A DNA stretch of 14,940 nucleotides from an uncultured Pseudomonadota bacterium (GTDB lineage: Bacteria > Pseudomonadota > Gammaproteobacteria > Methylococcales > Methylomonadaceae): NCBI GenBank assembly GCA_903904275.1, contig CAIVBX010000211.1, forward strand, positions 1 to 14,940. The letters run 5' to 3'. Shown here piece by piece: positions 1 to 7,652 of the stretch (position 1 is its first letter; each line of letters opens with the position of its first letter). Below the pieces are notes generated by a model, which was not told where the DNA came from, did no database searches, and worked only from the letters and a program-made list of their open reading frames with translations. Both the position numbers and the translations under genes were made by a program.

Positions 1-1041
1 CACGCCGACAATCGATACTTTAACAATGTTGTTATCGGCCGACACTTTTCGCGCACCTAAGTCCGCACAAATCGATTCTAAAATCGTTTTTGCTCGCGCA
101 AAATCATTGCGATGCACGGTAAAAGTAAAATCCGTTGTCGCATCAGCGGCGATATTTTGCACAATCATATCGACTTCGATATTCGCATCCGCAATCGGTC
201 CTAAAATTTTAAACGCAATTCCTGGCAAATCAGGCACGCCCGTAATGGTTAATTTCGCTTCGTCACGATTAAAAGCAATACCTGAAATTAACGCACTTTC
301 CATTTGTGATTCCTCATAAGTAATTAACGTGCCATTGCCTTCTGCAAATGAAGACAACACGCGCAATGCAACATTGTATTTTCCTGCAAATTCAACCGAG
401 CGAATTTGCAACACTTTTGAACCTAAACTCGCCATTTCGAGCATTTCTTCAAACGTGATTCTGTCTAAACGACGCGCTTTCGGTTCAACGCGCGGGTCAG
501 TGGTATAAACGCCATCCACATCGGTATAAATATGGCATTCATCGGCTTTCAATGCCGCCGCTAATGCAACAGCCGTTGTATCCGAACCGCCACGCCCCAA
601 CGTTGTGATATTGCCGTCTTCGTCAACGCCTTGAAAACCCGCAACCACAACCACTTTGCCTTCGGCTAAATCTGCGCGAATGCGTTTGTCATCGATGTCT
701 TTGATTCGGGCTTTGGTAAAACTGCTATCGGTTAAAATTTTAACTTGTGTGCCTGTGTACGAACACGCAGGGCAACCAATTTCATTTAAACGCATACTGA
801 GCAACGCAACGGTGACTTGTTCGCCCGTTGAAACCATTGCATCTAATTCGCGTTCGTTTGGATGCTCTTGCATTTCTTTGGCTAAACCAATTAAACGATT
901 GGTTTCGCCACTCATCGCAGATAACACCACAACTAATGAATCGCCTGCGTCATGAACTTTTTTAACGCGCTCGGCGACGGCTTTGATACGTTCGACTGAA
1001 CCTACCGACGTGCCGCCGAATTTATAAACATAAAGTGCCAT
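1..1041 (-). CDS. lysC: Aspartate kinase (aspartokinase), partial: N-terminal 347 codons
   Basis: Aspartokinase phosphorylates L-aspartate with ATP, the first committed step toward lysine, threonine, methionine and diaminopimelate; it is cytoplasmic. My translation of the minus strand from the ATG at 1041 begins MALYVYKFGGTSVGSVERIK, with the family's N-terminal KFGGTSVG nucleotide-binding motif at residues 7-14. Further on come MVSTGEQV, TLGRGGSDTTAVALAAAL and YTDVDGVYTTDPR, all hallmarks of the amino acid kinase domain. From about residue 265 the sequence becomes an ACT regulatory domain (LTITGVPDLPGIAFKILGPI), and a second ACT unit starts near NNIVKVSIVGV where the window ends. The frame stays open to base 1, so roughly 60 C-terminal residues are missing compared with the usual length of about 405-410. 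It lies 21 bases downstream of yjdM on the same strand. There is no fused homoserine dehydrogenase in the visible part, so this looks like a LysC-type, not a ThrA-type, enzyme. Confidence 0.96.
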   Translation of the reverse strand, partial: MALYVYKFGGTSVGSVERIKAVAERVKKVHDAGDSLVVVLSAMSGETNRLIGLAKEMQEHPNERELDAMVSTGEQVTVALLSMRLNEIGCPACSYTGTQVKILTDSSFTKARIKDIDDKRIRADLAEGKVVVVAGFQGVDEDGNITTLGRGGSDTTAVALAAALKADECHIYTDVDGVYTTDPRVEPKARRLDRITFEEMLEMASLGSKVLQIRSVEFAGKYNVALRVLSSFAEGNGTLITYEESQMESALISGIAFNRDEAKLTITGVPDLPGIAFKILGPIADANIEVDMIVQNIAADATTDFTFTVHRNDFARAKTILESICADLGARKVSADNNIVKVSIVGV

Positions 1042-1062
1042 TTTGAAAATTCTCTAAACGTT

Positions 1063-1404
1063 TTATGATACTTTTTTGACAAATTCCGATTTCAATTGCA
1101 TCGCGCCAATGCCTTCGATTCTGCAATCAATATCGTGGTCGCCATCAACTAGACGGATGATTTTGACTTTTGTGCCAACTTTGACAACCGATGATGAACC
1201 TTTGATTTTTAAATCTTTAATCACCGTAATCATATCGCCATCTTTTAAAACATTGCCGTTTGCATCTTTGACGACTTTTTCTTCTTCAGCGTCAGAAGCG
1301 GCATTTTTATCCCATTCATTTCCACATTCTGGGCAAATAAGCATTTCACCATCTTCGTAAGTGAATTCACTGCTACATTTTGGACATTTTGGTAAATTGC
1401 TCAT
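1063..1404 (-). CDS. yjdM: YjdM/PhnA family zinc-ribbon protein
   Basis: This 113-residue cytoplasmic protein matches the YjdM family, historically called PhnA or alkylphosphonate utilization operon protein. The N-terminus carries a zinc ribbon with two CxxC knuckles, C7/C10 (CPKC) and C24/C27 (CPEC), followed by GNEW. The C-terminal half, from about residue 45, is the compact family domain (VKDANGNVLKDGDMITVIKD, then LKIKGSSSVVKVGTKVK). The length is normal for the family. The ATG at 1404 is preceded by a good AAGGA ribosome site. The family name does not establish a role in phosphonate breakdown: E. coli yjdM lies outside the phn C-P lyase genes, and no phosphonate genes are visible here. 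The biochemical function is unknown to me. Two direct repeats lie just upstream and may regulate it. Confidence 0.93.
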   Translation of the reverse strand: MSNLPKCPKCSSEFTYEDGEMLICPECGNEWDKNAASDAEEEKVVKDANGNVLKDGDMITVIKDLKIKGSSSVVKVGTKVKIIRLVDGDHDIDCRIEGIGAMQLKSEFVKKVS

Positions 1405-1421
1405 AGTTTTTCCTTTTATAA

Positions 1422-1460
1422 AATTGAATGAGCATTTTACTTCAATTGAATGAGCATTTT
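1422..1460. repeat. Two 17-bp direct repeats spaced 22 bp, upstream of yjdM
   Basis: The 17-base sequence AATTGAATGAGCATTTT occurs at 1422-1438 and again, identically, at 1444-1460, a period of 22 bp or about two helical turns. The second copy is preceded by TTC, creating the perfect 10-bp palindrome TTCAATTGAA at 1441-1450; the first copy is not palindromic. The pair lies 18-56 bases upstream of the yjdM ATG, where promoter or operator elements would sit. A tandem binding site for a regulator is an inference; a chance local duplication is also possible. Confidence 0.6.
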
Positions 1461-1481
1461 GCGTGTTTTCTTATGGAACAT

Positions 1482-2768
1482 TTATGCCGCTGCTGAAAAA
1501 AGAGACCCCATTCCCGTTTGAATGCTTGGCACTTGATTAAAACTCGCGCTTAATTGCGTCAGAAAGTTTTGAAAATGGGTTGTCTCGCCCTTATCAGATG
1601 ATTGAAACAATTGCGTGAAATCACTTTGTAACGCTTGGTTATTTGCCAGTGATTCAATTGAATTCAAAAATGTACTGGGTTGGCTATAAGCTGTTTTAAT
1701 GTTTGAATTTGTAGGTAAAACTCCTGTAATACTAACACCTATATCTTCAAGCATTGCGACATCTAAATTGGAAATGCTTTTAACTTCATTTTTCCGTATT
1801 GAGGATGACATTAAATCGTTGGGAATAGCGACATGATAATAAGAAGAGCCTGTTACTTCTTCAGCAGAAGACAACGGAACAGGATTTCCCGCATTTGCCG
1901 TTTCAGCATGACGACCGACAAAAATAAGTGAACCATCGTCTTTTTTTGTTATCAAACTATCGTAACCAGTTTTTAAATTATTCACATTTGCTTCTGGTGG
2001 TACATCTGCCAAACCTGTAAAAGCTAATCCATGAAAAATTTCGTGCGTTAAGATGCTGGTTAAATCGTATTTATCAGGCGTTGGCAACCCCGTGAAAGAC
2101 ATTTGATTCAATTTTGTCGAATTGATATAGAGTTTTGAATCGCTAAGAGTCGGATTAAAATCAGCTCCGCGTATAGAATCGGCGATAAATAGCGTGTCAG
2201 CATTTGCGTTGTCAGGATTATTTTCTGTTTTAACAACAACCGCATTAGTTTGCGCCAACATACTTGTATCATCATGGGTACTAAGAACTTTCAAATTAAA
2301 TATTGCATCGGAACGAATATATTTGCCGATATTTTCAAGAGCTGTTTTGATATTTGCTTGAACACTGGGTAAAAAATCGCCTAAATTCGCATCGCTAAAA
2401 TCAACGCTGTATTTGAAATTTGAGCCACCAGAAATAATGAGAGATGTTGGTACAGTTGTATTTGCGGATTCGATGTTATTAACATTGGAAAGCGGTGGCG
2501 CGGTATCGTTATTTCGCGTCAATGCTTGATATAAATTTTGTGTGAACGTTTGAATCGCTATTTTTGCGTTTCCAGAGGAATTATCTAATGTATCGACACC
2601 TAAATTTTTTAATGTTTGTAAAACATTCTGCGTAAATGATTCGTTATTTTGAGTTGTTGGATTTGTAACAACGGCATTATTTGTTGGCGATGATTCAATA
2701 CCTGCAAGGATTTTTGAACCAACATAGTTAGTTAATGATTTTGCGCCAGATGATAAAATTTCAACCAT
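1482..2768 (-). CDS. Cysteine-free HExxH zinc metalloprotease-like protein, probably exported
   Basis: I do not recognise a named family for this 428-residue protein. The core looks like a zinc metallopeptidase: HEIFH at 242-246 inside ILTHEIFHGLAF gives two zinc-binding histidines and the catalytic glutamate. Downstream, SSYYHV puts a candidate third ligand at H312, NDLMSS resembles a Met-turn at M320, and LDVAMLEDIGVSI (335-347) resembles the C-terminal helix of leishmanolysin-like and related bacterial peptidases. It lacks the strict metzincin spacing HExxHxxGxxH. There is no N-terminal signal peptide, yet the protein contains no cysteine and is rich in Asn, Ser and Thr, as is common in proteins exported unfolded, for example by type I secretion. 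No RTX repeats are visible. The flanks contain similar short amphipathic segments (SFTQNVLQTLKNL at 44-56, TFTQNLYQALTRN at 74-86, HFQNFLTQL at 398-406). The ATG at 2768 follows GGGGGAAAC, an atypical ribosome site. It is 66 bases downstream of phoB. The protease call is moderately secure; substrate and export route are unknown. Confidence 0.72.
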   Translation of the reverse strand: MVEILSSGAKSLTNYVGSKILAGIESSPTNNAVVTNPTTQNNESFTQNVLQTLKNLGVDTLDNSSGNAKIAIQTFTQNLYQALTRNNDTAPPLSNVNNIESANTTVPTSLIISGGSNFKYSVDFSDANLGDFLPSVQANIKTALENIGKYIRSDAIFNLKVLSTHDDTSMLAQTNAVVVKTENNPDNANADTLFIADSIRGADFNPTLSDSKLYINSTKLNQMSFTGLPTPDKYDLTSILTHEIFHGLAFTGLADVPPEANVNNLKTGYDSLITKKDDGSLIFVGRHAETANAGNPVPLSSAEEVTGSSYYHVAIPNDLMSSSIRKNEVKSISNLDVAMLEDIGVSITGVLPTNSNIKTAYSQPSTFLNSIESLANNQALQSDFTQLFQSSDKGETTHFQNFLTQLSASFNQVPSIQTGMGSLFSAAA

Positions 2769-2769
2769 G

Positions 2770-2826
2770 TTTCCCCCAATTTCGTGAACATAAATTTAAC
2801 CAAATTTATCGGCAAATAGGGGGAAA
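2770..2826 (-). promoter_or_regulatory. Inverted repeat overlapping the start region of the metalloprotease gene
   Basis: Perfect 8-bp arms, TTTCCCCC at 2770-2777 and GGGGGAAA at 2819-2826, are separated by 41 bases. On the minus-strand transcript the second arm encountered is GGGGGAAA, ending one base before the ATG at 2768, exactly where a ribosome site would be. Pairing of the arms could hide the translation start, or the arms could be halves of a protein-binding site. The loop contains the AT-rich sequence AAATTTAACCAAATTT. The repeat is seen directly; its function is inferred. Confidence 0.35.
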
Positions 2827-2834
2827 TATGTAAT

Positions 2835-3527
2835 TTATTGATTGATTGAAAAACGATATCCAAAACCCCGAACCGTTTGAACCAGATCTTCACGTTCATG
2901 AATTTCTAAAATTTTTCGCAAACGGCGAATGTGAACATCAACTGTTCTTTCTTCAATATAAACGCTACGTCCCCAAACTTGATCGAGTAATTGCGTGCGA
3001 TTAAACACTTTATCAGGATGCGTCATAAAAAATTGCATCAAACGAAATTCTGTTGGGCTAACATCCACGACTTGTTCAGCAATCGTTAAACGATGTTGTT
3101 CCGTGTCTAGCATTAAGTCCCCAATTGTAATTTTCGGCGACCATTGGTGTTTGCTGCTACGACGTAAAACAGCGCGTAATCGAGCGACTAATTCGCGCGG
3201 CGAAAAAGGTTTTGTCATGTAATCATCAACACCACAGCCAAAACCGCGAATTTTATCTTCTTCTTCACCGCGAGCCGTCAGCATAACAATTGGCAACGTT
3301 TGGTAAATAGGTTCTTTTCGCAGGCGACGCGCAAATTCCACACCGCTAATTGTTGGCAACATCCAATCCAATAAAATTAAATCAGGCAATGTATCATTTA
3401 AAAAATGTTGCGCGTCATCAGCATTCGATGCCGCTTGAACAGTAAAACCTGCTTGTTCCAATACAACGATTAACATTTCACGAATAGCATCTTCGTCTTC
3501 AACGACAAGAATAATAAAATTAGGCAT
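2835..3527 (-). CDS. phoB: PhoB, phosphate regulon response regulator (OmpR/PhoB family)
   Basis: PhoB is the cytoplasmic DNA-binding regulator of phosphate starvation genes, activated by phosphorylation from the sensor kinase PhoR. The 230 residues comprise a receiver domain (about 1-120) and a winged-helix DNA-binding domain (about 130-228). In the receiver, the acidic pocket is E10-D11, the phospho-acceptor is D54 in LILLDWMLP, and T84 and K106 (MTKPFSPRELVARLRAV) complete the switch. The winged helix contains the PhoB-like stretches SPTEFRLMQFFMTHPDKVFNR, YIEERTVDVHIRRLRK and VQTVRGFGYRFS, which separate it from generic OmpR regulators. The ATG at 3527 has no strong Shine-Dalgarno sequence. 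The usual partner phoR is not downstream, where a metalloprotease gene follows instead; upstream, 36 bases away, is a chemoreceptor gene that could share its transcript. I saw no clear Pho box in front of it. Confidence 0.93.
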   Translation of the reverse strand: MPNFIILVVEDEDAIREMLIVVLEQAGFTVQAASNADDAQHFLNDTLPDLILLDWMLPTISGVEFARRLRKEPIYQTLPIVMLTARGEEEDKIRGFGCGVDDYMTKPFSPRELVARLRAVLRRSSKHQWSPKITIGDLMLDTEQHRLTIAEQVVDVSPTEFRLMQFFMTHPDKVFNRTQLLDQVWGRSVYIEERTVDVHIRRLRKILEIHEREDLVQTVRGFGYRFSINQ

Positions 3528-3563
3528 GATTTAAGGTCTATAAAATTAAGTAAATTTTGAGGT

Positions 3564-5792
3564 TTATATTCTGAAACTACCAATAACGGCAGCTAAGTTT
3601 TCAGCTTGTTCTTCAAGTGATTCTGCGGCAGCAGCAGATTCTTCAACGAGTGCCGCATTTTGTTGTGTCACGGATTCCATTTCAATAATGGCATTATTAA
3701 CGCGTCCAATATCTAAATTTTGTTGCGCTGATGCTCCGTTAATTTCAGTCATAATTGTTGTGACTTCGCCAATGGCATCGATAATTTGATTCATCGTATC
3801 GCCTGCTTTTGCAACGAGTTGGCTGCCTCCGCTGACTTGTGTCACAGAATCTGCAATTAAGCGTTTAATTTCATCAGCAGCAATTGCTGAACGTTGCGCT
3901 AAATTACGAACTTCAACTGCGACAACCGCAAAACCTTTTCCTTGATCACCCGCGCGAGCGGCTTCAACGGCGGCGTTTAACGCTAAAATGTTGGTTTGAA
4001 AGGCAATATCGTCAATAACGGTAATAATATCTTCGATACGATGTGAAGATTCATTGATGTTACTCATCGTTGAAATGACATTTTTCACCACTAAACCGCC
4101 TTGTGTTGCAATTTCAACGGCGTTAATCGCTAATTCATCAGCACGTCTGGCATTATTTGAGTTGCTTTGCACAACATTTGTAAATTGCGCCATGCTCACG
4201 GTGGTTTTTTCTAAATGAGCTGCTTGCGATTCGGTTCGTTGCGATAAATTGTTATTTCCAGAGGCAATTTCTTTTGAACCGATGTAAATGCTATCCGCGG
4301 CGTGTTTAATTTGTTCAACTAAAACTTTGAGTTTATCAACCGTCAAATTCGTATCGTCTTTTAATTTGCCAAACGTTCCTTCGTAATTCGTATCAATTTT
4401 TTTAGTTAAATCGCCTTGCGAAATGGCGAATAAAACGTGAGCAATATCTTTTAAGCCTGCTTCGCAAGTATTGAGTAATTGATTCAAACCTTGTGTTAAT
4501 TCAAGTAAAAAATCTTCTTTACCTTCCAAATTAAATCGTTGAGAAAAATCGCCACGACTTGCAGCTTTAACAATTTCTGACACTTCTTTTTCAACAACAA
4601 CTTCTGCCGTGCAATCGTACCATTCTGCAATTGTGCCTAATCGTTGACCTACATCGTTTAAAATAGCACTTGCAACGACAGTCATCGTGCGACTTCCTAA
4701 TTTTGCATACGAAAAAATGCTCTCTTCCATTGAATCGAGCATTTTCATTTGATGTTCCGAATTTTTATGAAATACATCGATATTCAATCCAATCAAATTT
4801 TCAACATTAAATTGCATCGATTTATCTTCAATTTCAGTAGCATAAACACGCAGTATTTTTTTTGCCGCTTCATTTAGGTAAAAAATATTTCGGTCGTTAT
4901 CCGCCATCATAATTCCCTTTTTTGCATTATCTAATCCAATTTTAATGCGTAAAATTTCATAAGCGGCTTCGTGATCAGCGGTACGACGACCTAATAATTC
5001 TTGTTGCATTTGTTTTATGGAATGCAAAACACTGTTGTTATCTTTCGGTTTTAATTGAATATCACGCGATAAATCGCCTTGTGAAATTTCGTGTGCCATG
5101 CTTTTAACATCAAGCGGAGCAATACCTAATTCTTTGCCTAAATAACGATTTAACAAAAAGGCAATTCCGATTGCCAATGATGTTGCAATGCTTGCCATAA
5201 TCCACAACATATTTCGCATTTGTTGTGTTTTATCAAAGATATTTTGAATACTGTCTTTTGCGCCGTTCGATTCACTATTTCGCAAGCGAATCATTTGTGA
5301 AGATAATTTTGTCGCGGCTTTGTCAAAACTTTCTAAAATTTGACTTCCTGCTTCATCGCCTTCATGCAAATAGGCTTCAGTCATCCGTTTCCCGTCGCTA
5401 TAAAACAAATCAAAACTAATTTCGAGCGTGTCGATGGCTTTTAGTTTTTTCTCATCATCTGCAACATATTGACGGTATTGTTCAAGTCCATTTTTAAAAT
5501 CTTCTCTGGCGCGTTCAGCATCAATGTAGGCAGCGTCACTTTTTGTCGCCGCAACTGATGTTAAAAATTGCTGAGTTTGGACAACATCACGCGCCATTTG
5601 TCCAGATAACAAAGCATTAGGCAAAAAAACATCTTTAATTTTTTGTAAATCCGTTTCAATTTTTGCGTAGTTAATTATCGTTGCCGCCGTCATAATGACC
5701 ATCAAACTGATGATGACGAAAAAACCTAATGTAACTTTTGCGAAAAAACCGAGCGTTAATCTTAATTTTAAGCCGACTTTTTTAGTTTTCAT
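3564..5792 (-). CDS. Methyl-accepting chemotaxis protein with PAS-like region and several HAMP units
   Basis: This inner-membrane receptor would pass ligand signals to CheA/CheW. Numbering from the ATG at 5792 (742 residues): first membrane helix about 16-42; an extracytoplasmic, mostly helical four-helix-bundle-like sensor about 43-194; second membrane helix about 195-214 (MLWIMASIATSLAIGIAFLL); HAMP about 216-268 (ISQGDLSRDI); a PAS-like region about 282-392 (KKGIMMADNDRNIFYLNEAA, ending GTIAEWYDCT); two further HAMP-like units about 400-497 (KAASRGDFSQRF and FAISQGDLTKKI); and the signalling coiled coil about 497-735. The tip (IDDIAFQTNILALNAAVEAA, 593-612) is the invariant receptor hairpin. 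There is no NWETF-type CheR/CheB-binding pentapeptide at the C-terminus. An in-frame TTG eight codons upstream (5816) is an alternative start; I prefer the ATG because neither has a clear ribosome site. No che genes are visible nearby, so the ligand is unknown. Confidence 0.93.
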   Translation of the reverse strand: MKTKKVGLKLRLTLGFFAKVTLGFFVIISLMVIMTAATIINYAKIETDLQKIKDVFLPNALLSGQMARDVVQTQQFLTSVAATKSDAAYIDAERAREDFKNGLEQYRQYVADDEKKLKAIDTLEISFDLFYSDGKRMTEAYLHEGDEAGSQILESFDKAATKLSSQMIRLRNSESNGAKDSIQNIFDKTQQMRNMLWIMASIATSLAIGIAFLLNRYLGKELGIAPLDVKSMAHEISQGDLSRDIQLKPKDNNSVLHSIKQMQQELLGRRTADHEAAYEILRIKIGLDNAKKGIMMADNDRNIFYLNEAAKKILRVYATEIEDKSMQFNVENLIGLNIDVFHKNSEHQMKMLDSMEESIFSYAKLGSRTMTVVASAILNDVGQRLGTIAEWYDCTAEVVVEKEVSEIVKAASRGDFSQRFNLEGKEDFLLELTQGLNQLLNTCEAGLKDIAHVLFAISQGDLTKKIDTNYEGTFGKLKDDTNLTVDKLKVLVEQIKHAADSIYIGSKEIASGNNNLSQRTESQAAHLEKTTVSMAQFTNVVQSNSNNARRADELAINAVEIATQGGLVVKNVISTMSNINESSHRIEDIITVIDDIAFQTNILALNAAVEAARAGDQGKGFAVVAVEVRNLAQRSAIAADEIKRLIADSVTQVSGGSQLVAKAGDTMNQIIDAIGEVTTIMTEINGASAQQNLDIGRVNNAIIEMESVTQQNAALVEESAAAAESLEEQAENLAAVIGSFRI

Positions 5793-5901
5793 TTTGGAAT
5801 GCGTGATATTTTTCAAAAATGGATTTTAACAATCTGTTTATGACTTTTTGATGACGATGTAACATTGCTGTAGTTTCTCTTTCACACGAATTTCACGCAT
5901 T

Positions 5902-6417
5902 ATGCAAAATCTTAAAATTCCATTACTTGGTTTCGCGGCTGCAAGCAGCACGGGAAAAACGACACTTTTGACGCAATTGATTCCGTTATTAAAAGCAAAA
6001 AATTTGCGAATCGGCGTGATAAAACATAGCCACCACGATTTTGAAATTGACCACGCGGGAAAAGACAGTTTTCGTTTGCGCCATGCTGGTGCAACGCCGA
6101 TGGTTTTAGTTTCAAAACATCGGCGCGTGATAATTGAAGAATTTGAAAACCAAATTGAACCCACTTTAAAAGAACAAATCGCAATTTTTAATCCAACTGA
6201 AACGGATTTAATTTTGGTGGAAGGATTTAGAGATGCGCCTGTTCCAAAAATTGAATTGCATCGCGCTGAATTGAATAAACCGTTTTTGCATTTGAATGAT
6301 TCACACATTATTGCAATTGCGAGCGACGTTGAACTTAACACGAATTTACCACAGTTAAATTTAAATCAACCTGCTGAAATTGCTAATTTTATTTTTCACC
6401 ACTTTTTAAAATTATGA
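5902..6417 (+). CDS. mobB: MobB, molybdopterin-guanine dinucleotide biosynthesis adaptor protein
   Basis: MobB is a cytoplasmic GTP-binding protein that assists MobA in attaching GMP to molybdopterin to make the guanine dinucleotide form used by DMSO-reductase-family enzymes. The 171 residues begin with a P-loop, PLLGFAAASSTGKTTLLTQL, with G18-K19-T20; the first P-loop glycine is replaced by alanine, as also in E. coli MobB. Family motifs follow: IKHSHHDFEIDHAGKDSFR, LRHAGATPMV, DLILVEGFR and IIAIASDVEL. Length and collinearity match MobB over the whole protein. The ATG at 5902 is the first in-frame start and has only a weak ribosome site. It opens a two-gene plus-strand operon with moeA, whose ATG overlaps the mobB stop in an ATGA. 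It diverges from the chemoreceptor gene across a short AT-rich gap that must hold the promoter. mobA is not in the window. Confidence 0.95.
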   Translation: MQNLKIPLLGFAAASSTGKTTLLTQLIPLLKAKNLRIGVIKHSHHDFEIDHAGKDSFRLRHAGATPMVLVSKHRRVIIEEFENQIEPTLKEQIAIFNPTETDLILVEGFRDAPVPKIELHRAELNKPFLHLNDSHIIAIASDVELNTNLPQLNLNQPAEIANFIFHHFLKL

Positions 6418-7652
6418 CTCTTGAATCTTGTGTTATTACTGAAAAAAAACCGTTACTTTCTGTTTCTCAAGCACAACAAAAAATTGATGATGCGATTTTT
6501 CCATTAAACGAAACAGAAAACTTGCCTTTGAAAGACGCATTAAAGCGCGTTTTAGCCGAAGACGTTTTTGCAAAAATTTATTTACCAACTGAACGCAATT
6601 CGGCAATGGACGGTTATGCGTTAAAAAGTTCAGATTTAAACCAAAATGAAACCACCATTTTAAAAAATATCGGCATTTCATGGGCGGGAAAACCGTTTGA
6701 AGGTGAATTAAAAACAGGTGAATGTGTACGAATTTTCACTGGGGCTGTTTTACCTGAAAATGCGGATTCGGTTGTGATGCAAGAAAAAGTCGAAATTGAT
6801 GGCGAAAACGTTATTTTTTCTGCTGAAACCAAAACAAAACAAAATGTTCGTGAAATTGGTGAAGACGTAAAACAAGGTGATTTGCTTTGCGCGTTGGGCA
6901 AAGAAATCACGGCGGCAGATTTGGGGTTATTTGCAGCGGCTGGCATTTCGGAAGTTTGCGTTAAACGAAAAATAAACATTATTTTCTTTTCAACAGGTGA
7001 TGAATTAGTTGCGTTAGATTCAACGTTAAAAAGTGGACAAATTTACGACAGTAATCGGTATTTATTAGCAGGTTTGTTAGACGACAAAAAACACAATGTG
7101 GTTGATGGCTGCGTGATTCCAGATGATAAAAATTTGCTCGAAAAAACACTTGTTGAAGCATCAAAAAATTACGATGTGATAATTACAACAGGTGGCGCGT
7201 CGGTTGGTGAAGCGGATTATGTAAAAGAAATTTTAGCGCGTTGTGGTGAAGTGAATTTTTGGAAAGTTGCCATGAAACCAGGAAAACCGTTGGCATTTGG
7301 AAAAATTGGTGCGTGTTATTTTTTCGGATTACCAGGAAATCCAATTGCAGTTTCGGCAACGTTTGAAGTCATTGTGAAATCGGCTTTGACAAAATTAGAA
7401 GGTGCAAATTTCAAATCTGTTTGGCAAATCAAAGCAATTTGTAAATCGATATTGAAAAAATCAGCAGGACGGCAAGATTATCAACGTGGCATTTTGAGCC
7501 AAGATGACGCGGGGAATTTTTCGGTGATTTCGGCAGGAAAACAAGGTTCAAACATTTTGAGCGCAATGAGCAAAGCAAATTGTTATATCGTACTTTCGGC
7601 TGATTGCGCTGGTGTTCAAGTGGGCGAAACAGTGAACGTGATTTTAATTTGA
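6414..7652 (+). CDS. moeA: MoeA, molybdopterin molybdenumtransferase
   Basis: MoeA inserts molybdenum from molybdate into adenylated molybdopterin, giving active molybdenum cofactor in the cytoplasm. The 412 residues match the family's usual length. The N-terminal region has PTERNSAMDGYAL (58-70), containing the conserved MDGYA. The MogA-like domain carries TTGGASVGEADY (258-269), KPGKPLAFGK (288-297) and GLPGNPIAVSATFE (305-318), which form the substrate pocket. The C-terminal beta-barrel domain follows from about residue 330 (GRQDYQRGIL). The ATG at 6414 overlaps the mobB stop codon by four bases (ATGA), and no independent ribosome site is apparent, which points to translational coupling. 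The stop at 7652 lies nine bases inside the end of the convergent membrane protein gene. The pairing with mobB suggests the cell has at least one molybdoenzyme of the guanine-dinucleotide type. Confidence 0.97.
   Translation: MTLESCVITEKKPLLSVSQAQQKIDDAIFPLNETENLPLKDALKRVLAEDVFAKIYLPTERNSAMDGYALKSSDLNQNETTILKNIGISWAGKPFEGELKTGECVRIFTGAVLPENADSVVMQEKVEIDGENVIFSAETKTKQNVREIGEDVKQGDLLCALGKEITAADLGLFAAAGISEVCVKRKINIIFFSTGDELVALDSTLKSGQIYDSNRYLLAGLLDDKKHNVVDGCVIPDDKNLLEKTLVEASKNYDVIITTGGASVGEADYVKEILARCGEVNFWKVAMKPGKPLAFGKIGACYFFGLPGNPIAVSATFEVIVKSALTKLEGANFKSVWQIKAICKSILKKSAGRQDYQRGILSQDDAGNFSVISAGKQGSNILSAMSKANCYIVLSADCAGVQVGETVNVILI

Noticed and set aside
656..955. Plus-strand open frame of 99 codons starting with TTG
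   Set aside because: It is antisense to lysC, whose minus-strand reading gives a clear aspartokinase; this is a by-product of the lysC codon pattern.
1076..1360. Plus-strand open frame antisense to yjdM
   Set aside because: The minus-strand protein has the conserved zinc ribbon and a good ribosome site; the plus-strand one has neither.
5817..5901. Possible sigma-70 promoter (TTGATG then TAGTTT, 17-base spacing) in front of mobB
   Set aside because: A promoter must exist in this divergent gap, but the hexamers are poor matches in AT-rich DNA, so I do not place it.
5838..6341. Long minus-strand open frame of 167 codons
   Set aside because: It lies antisense to mobB, which matches its family over its whole length; the antisense product has no recognisable motifs.
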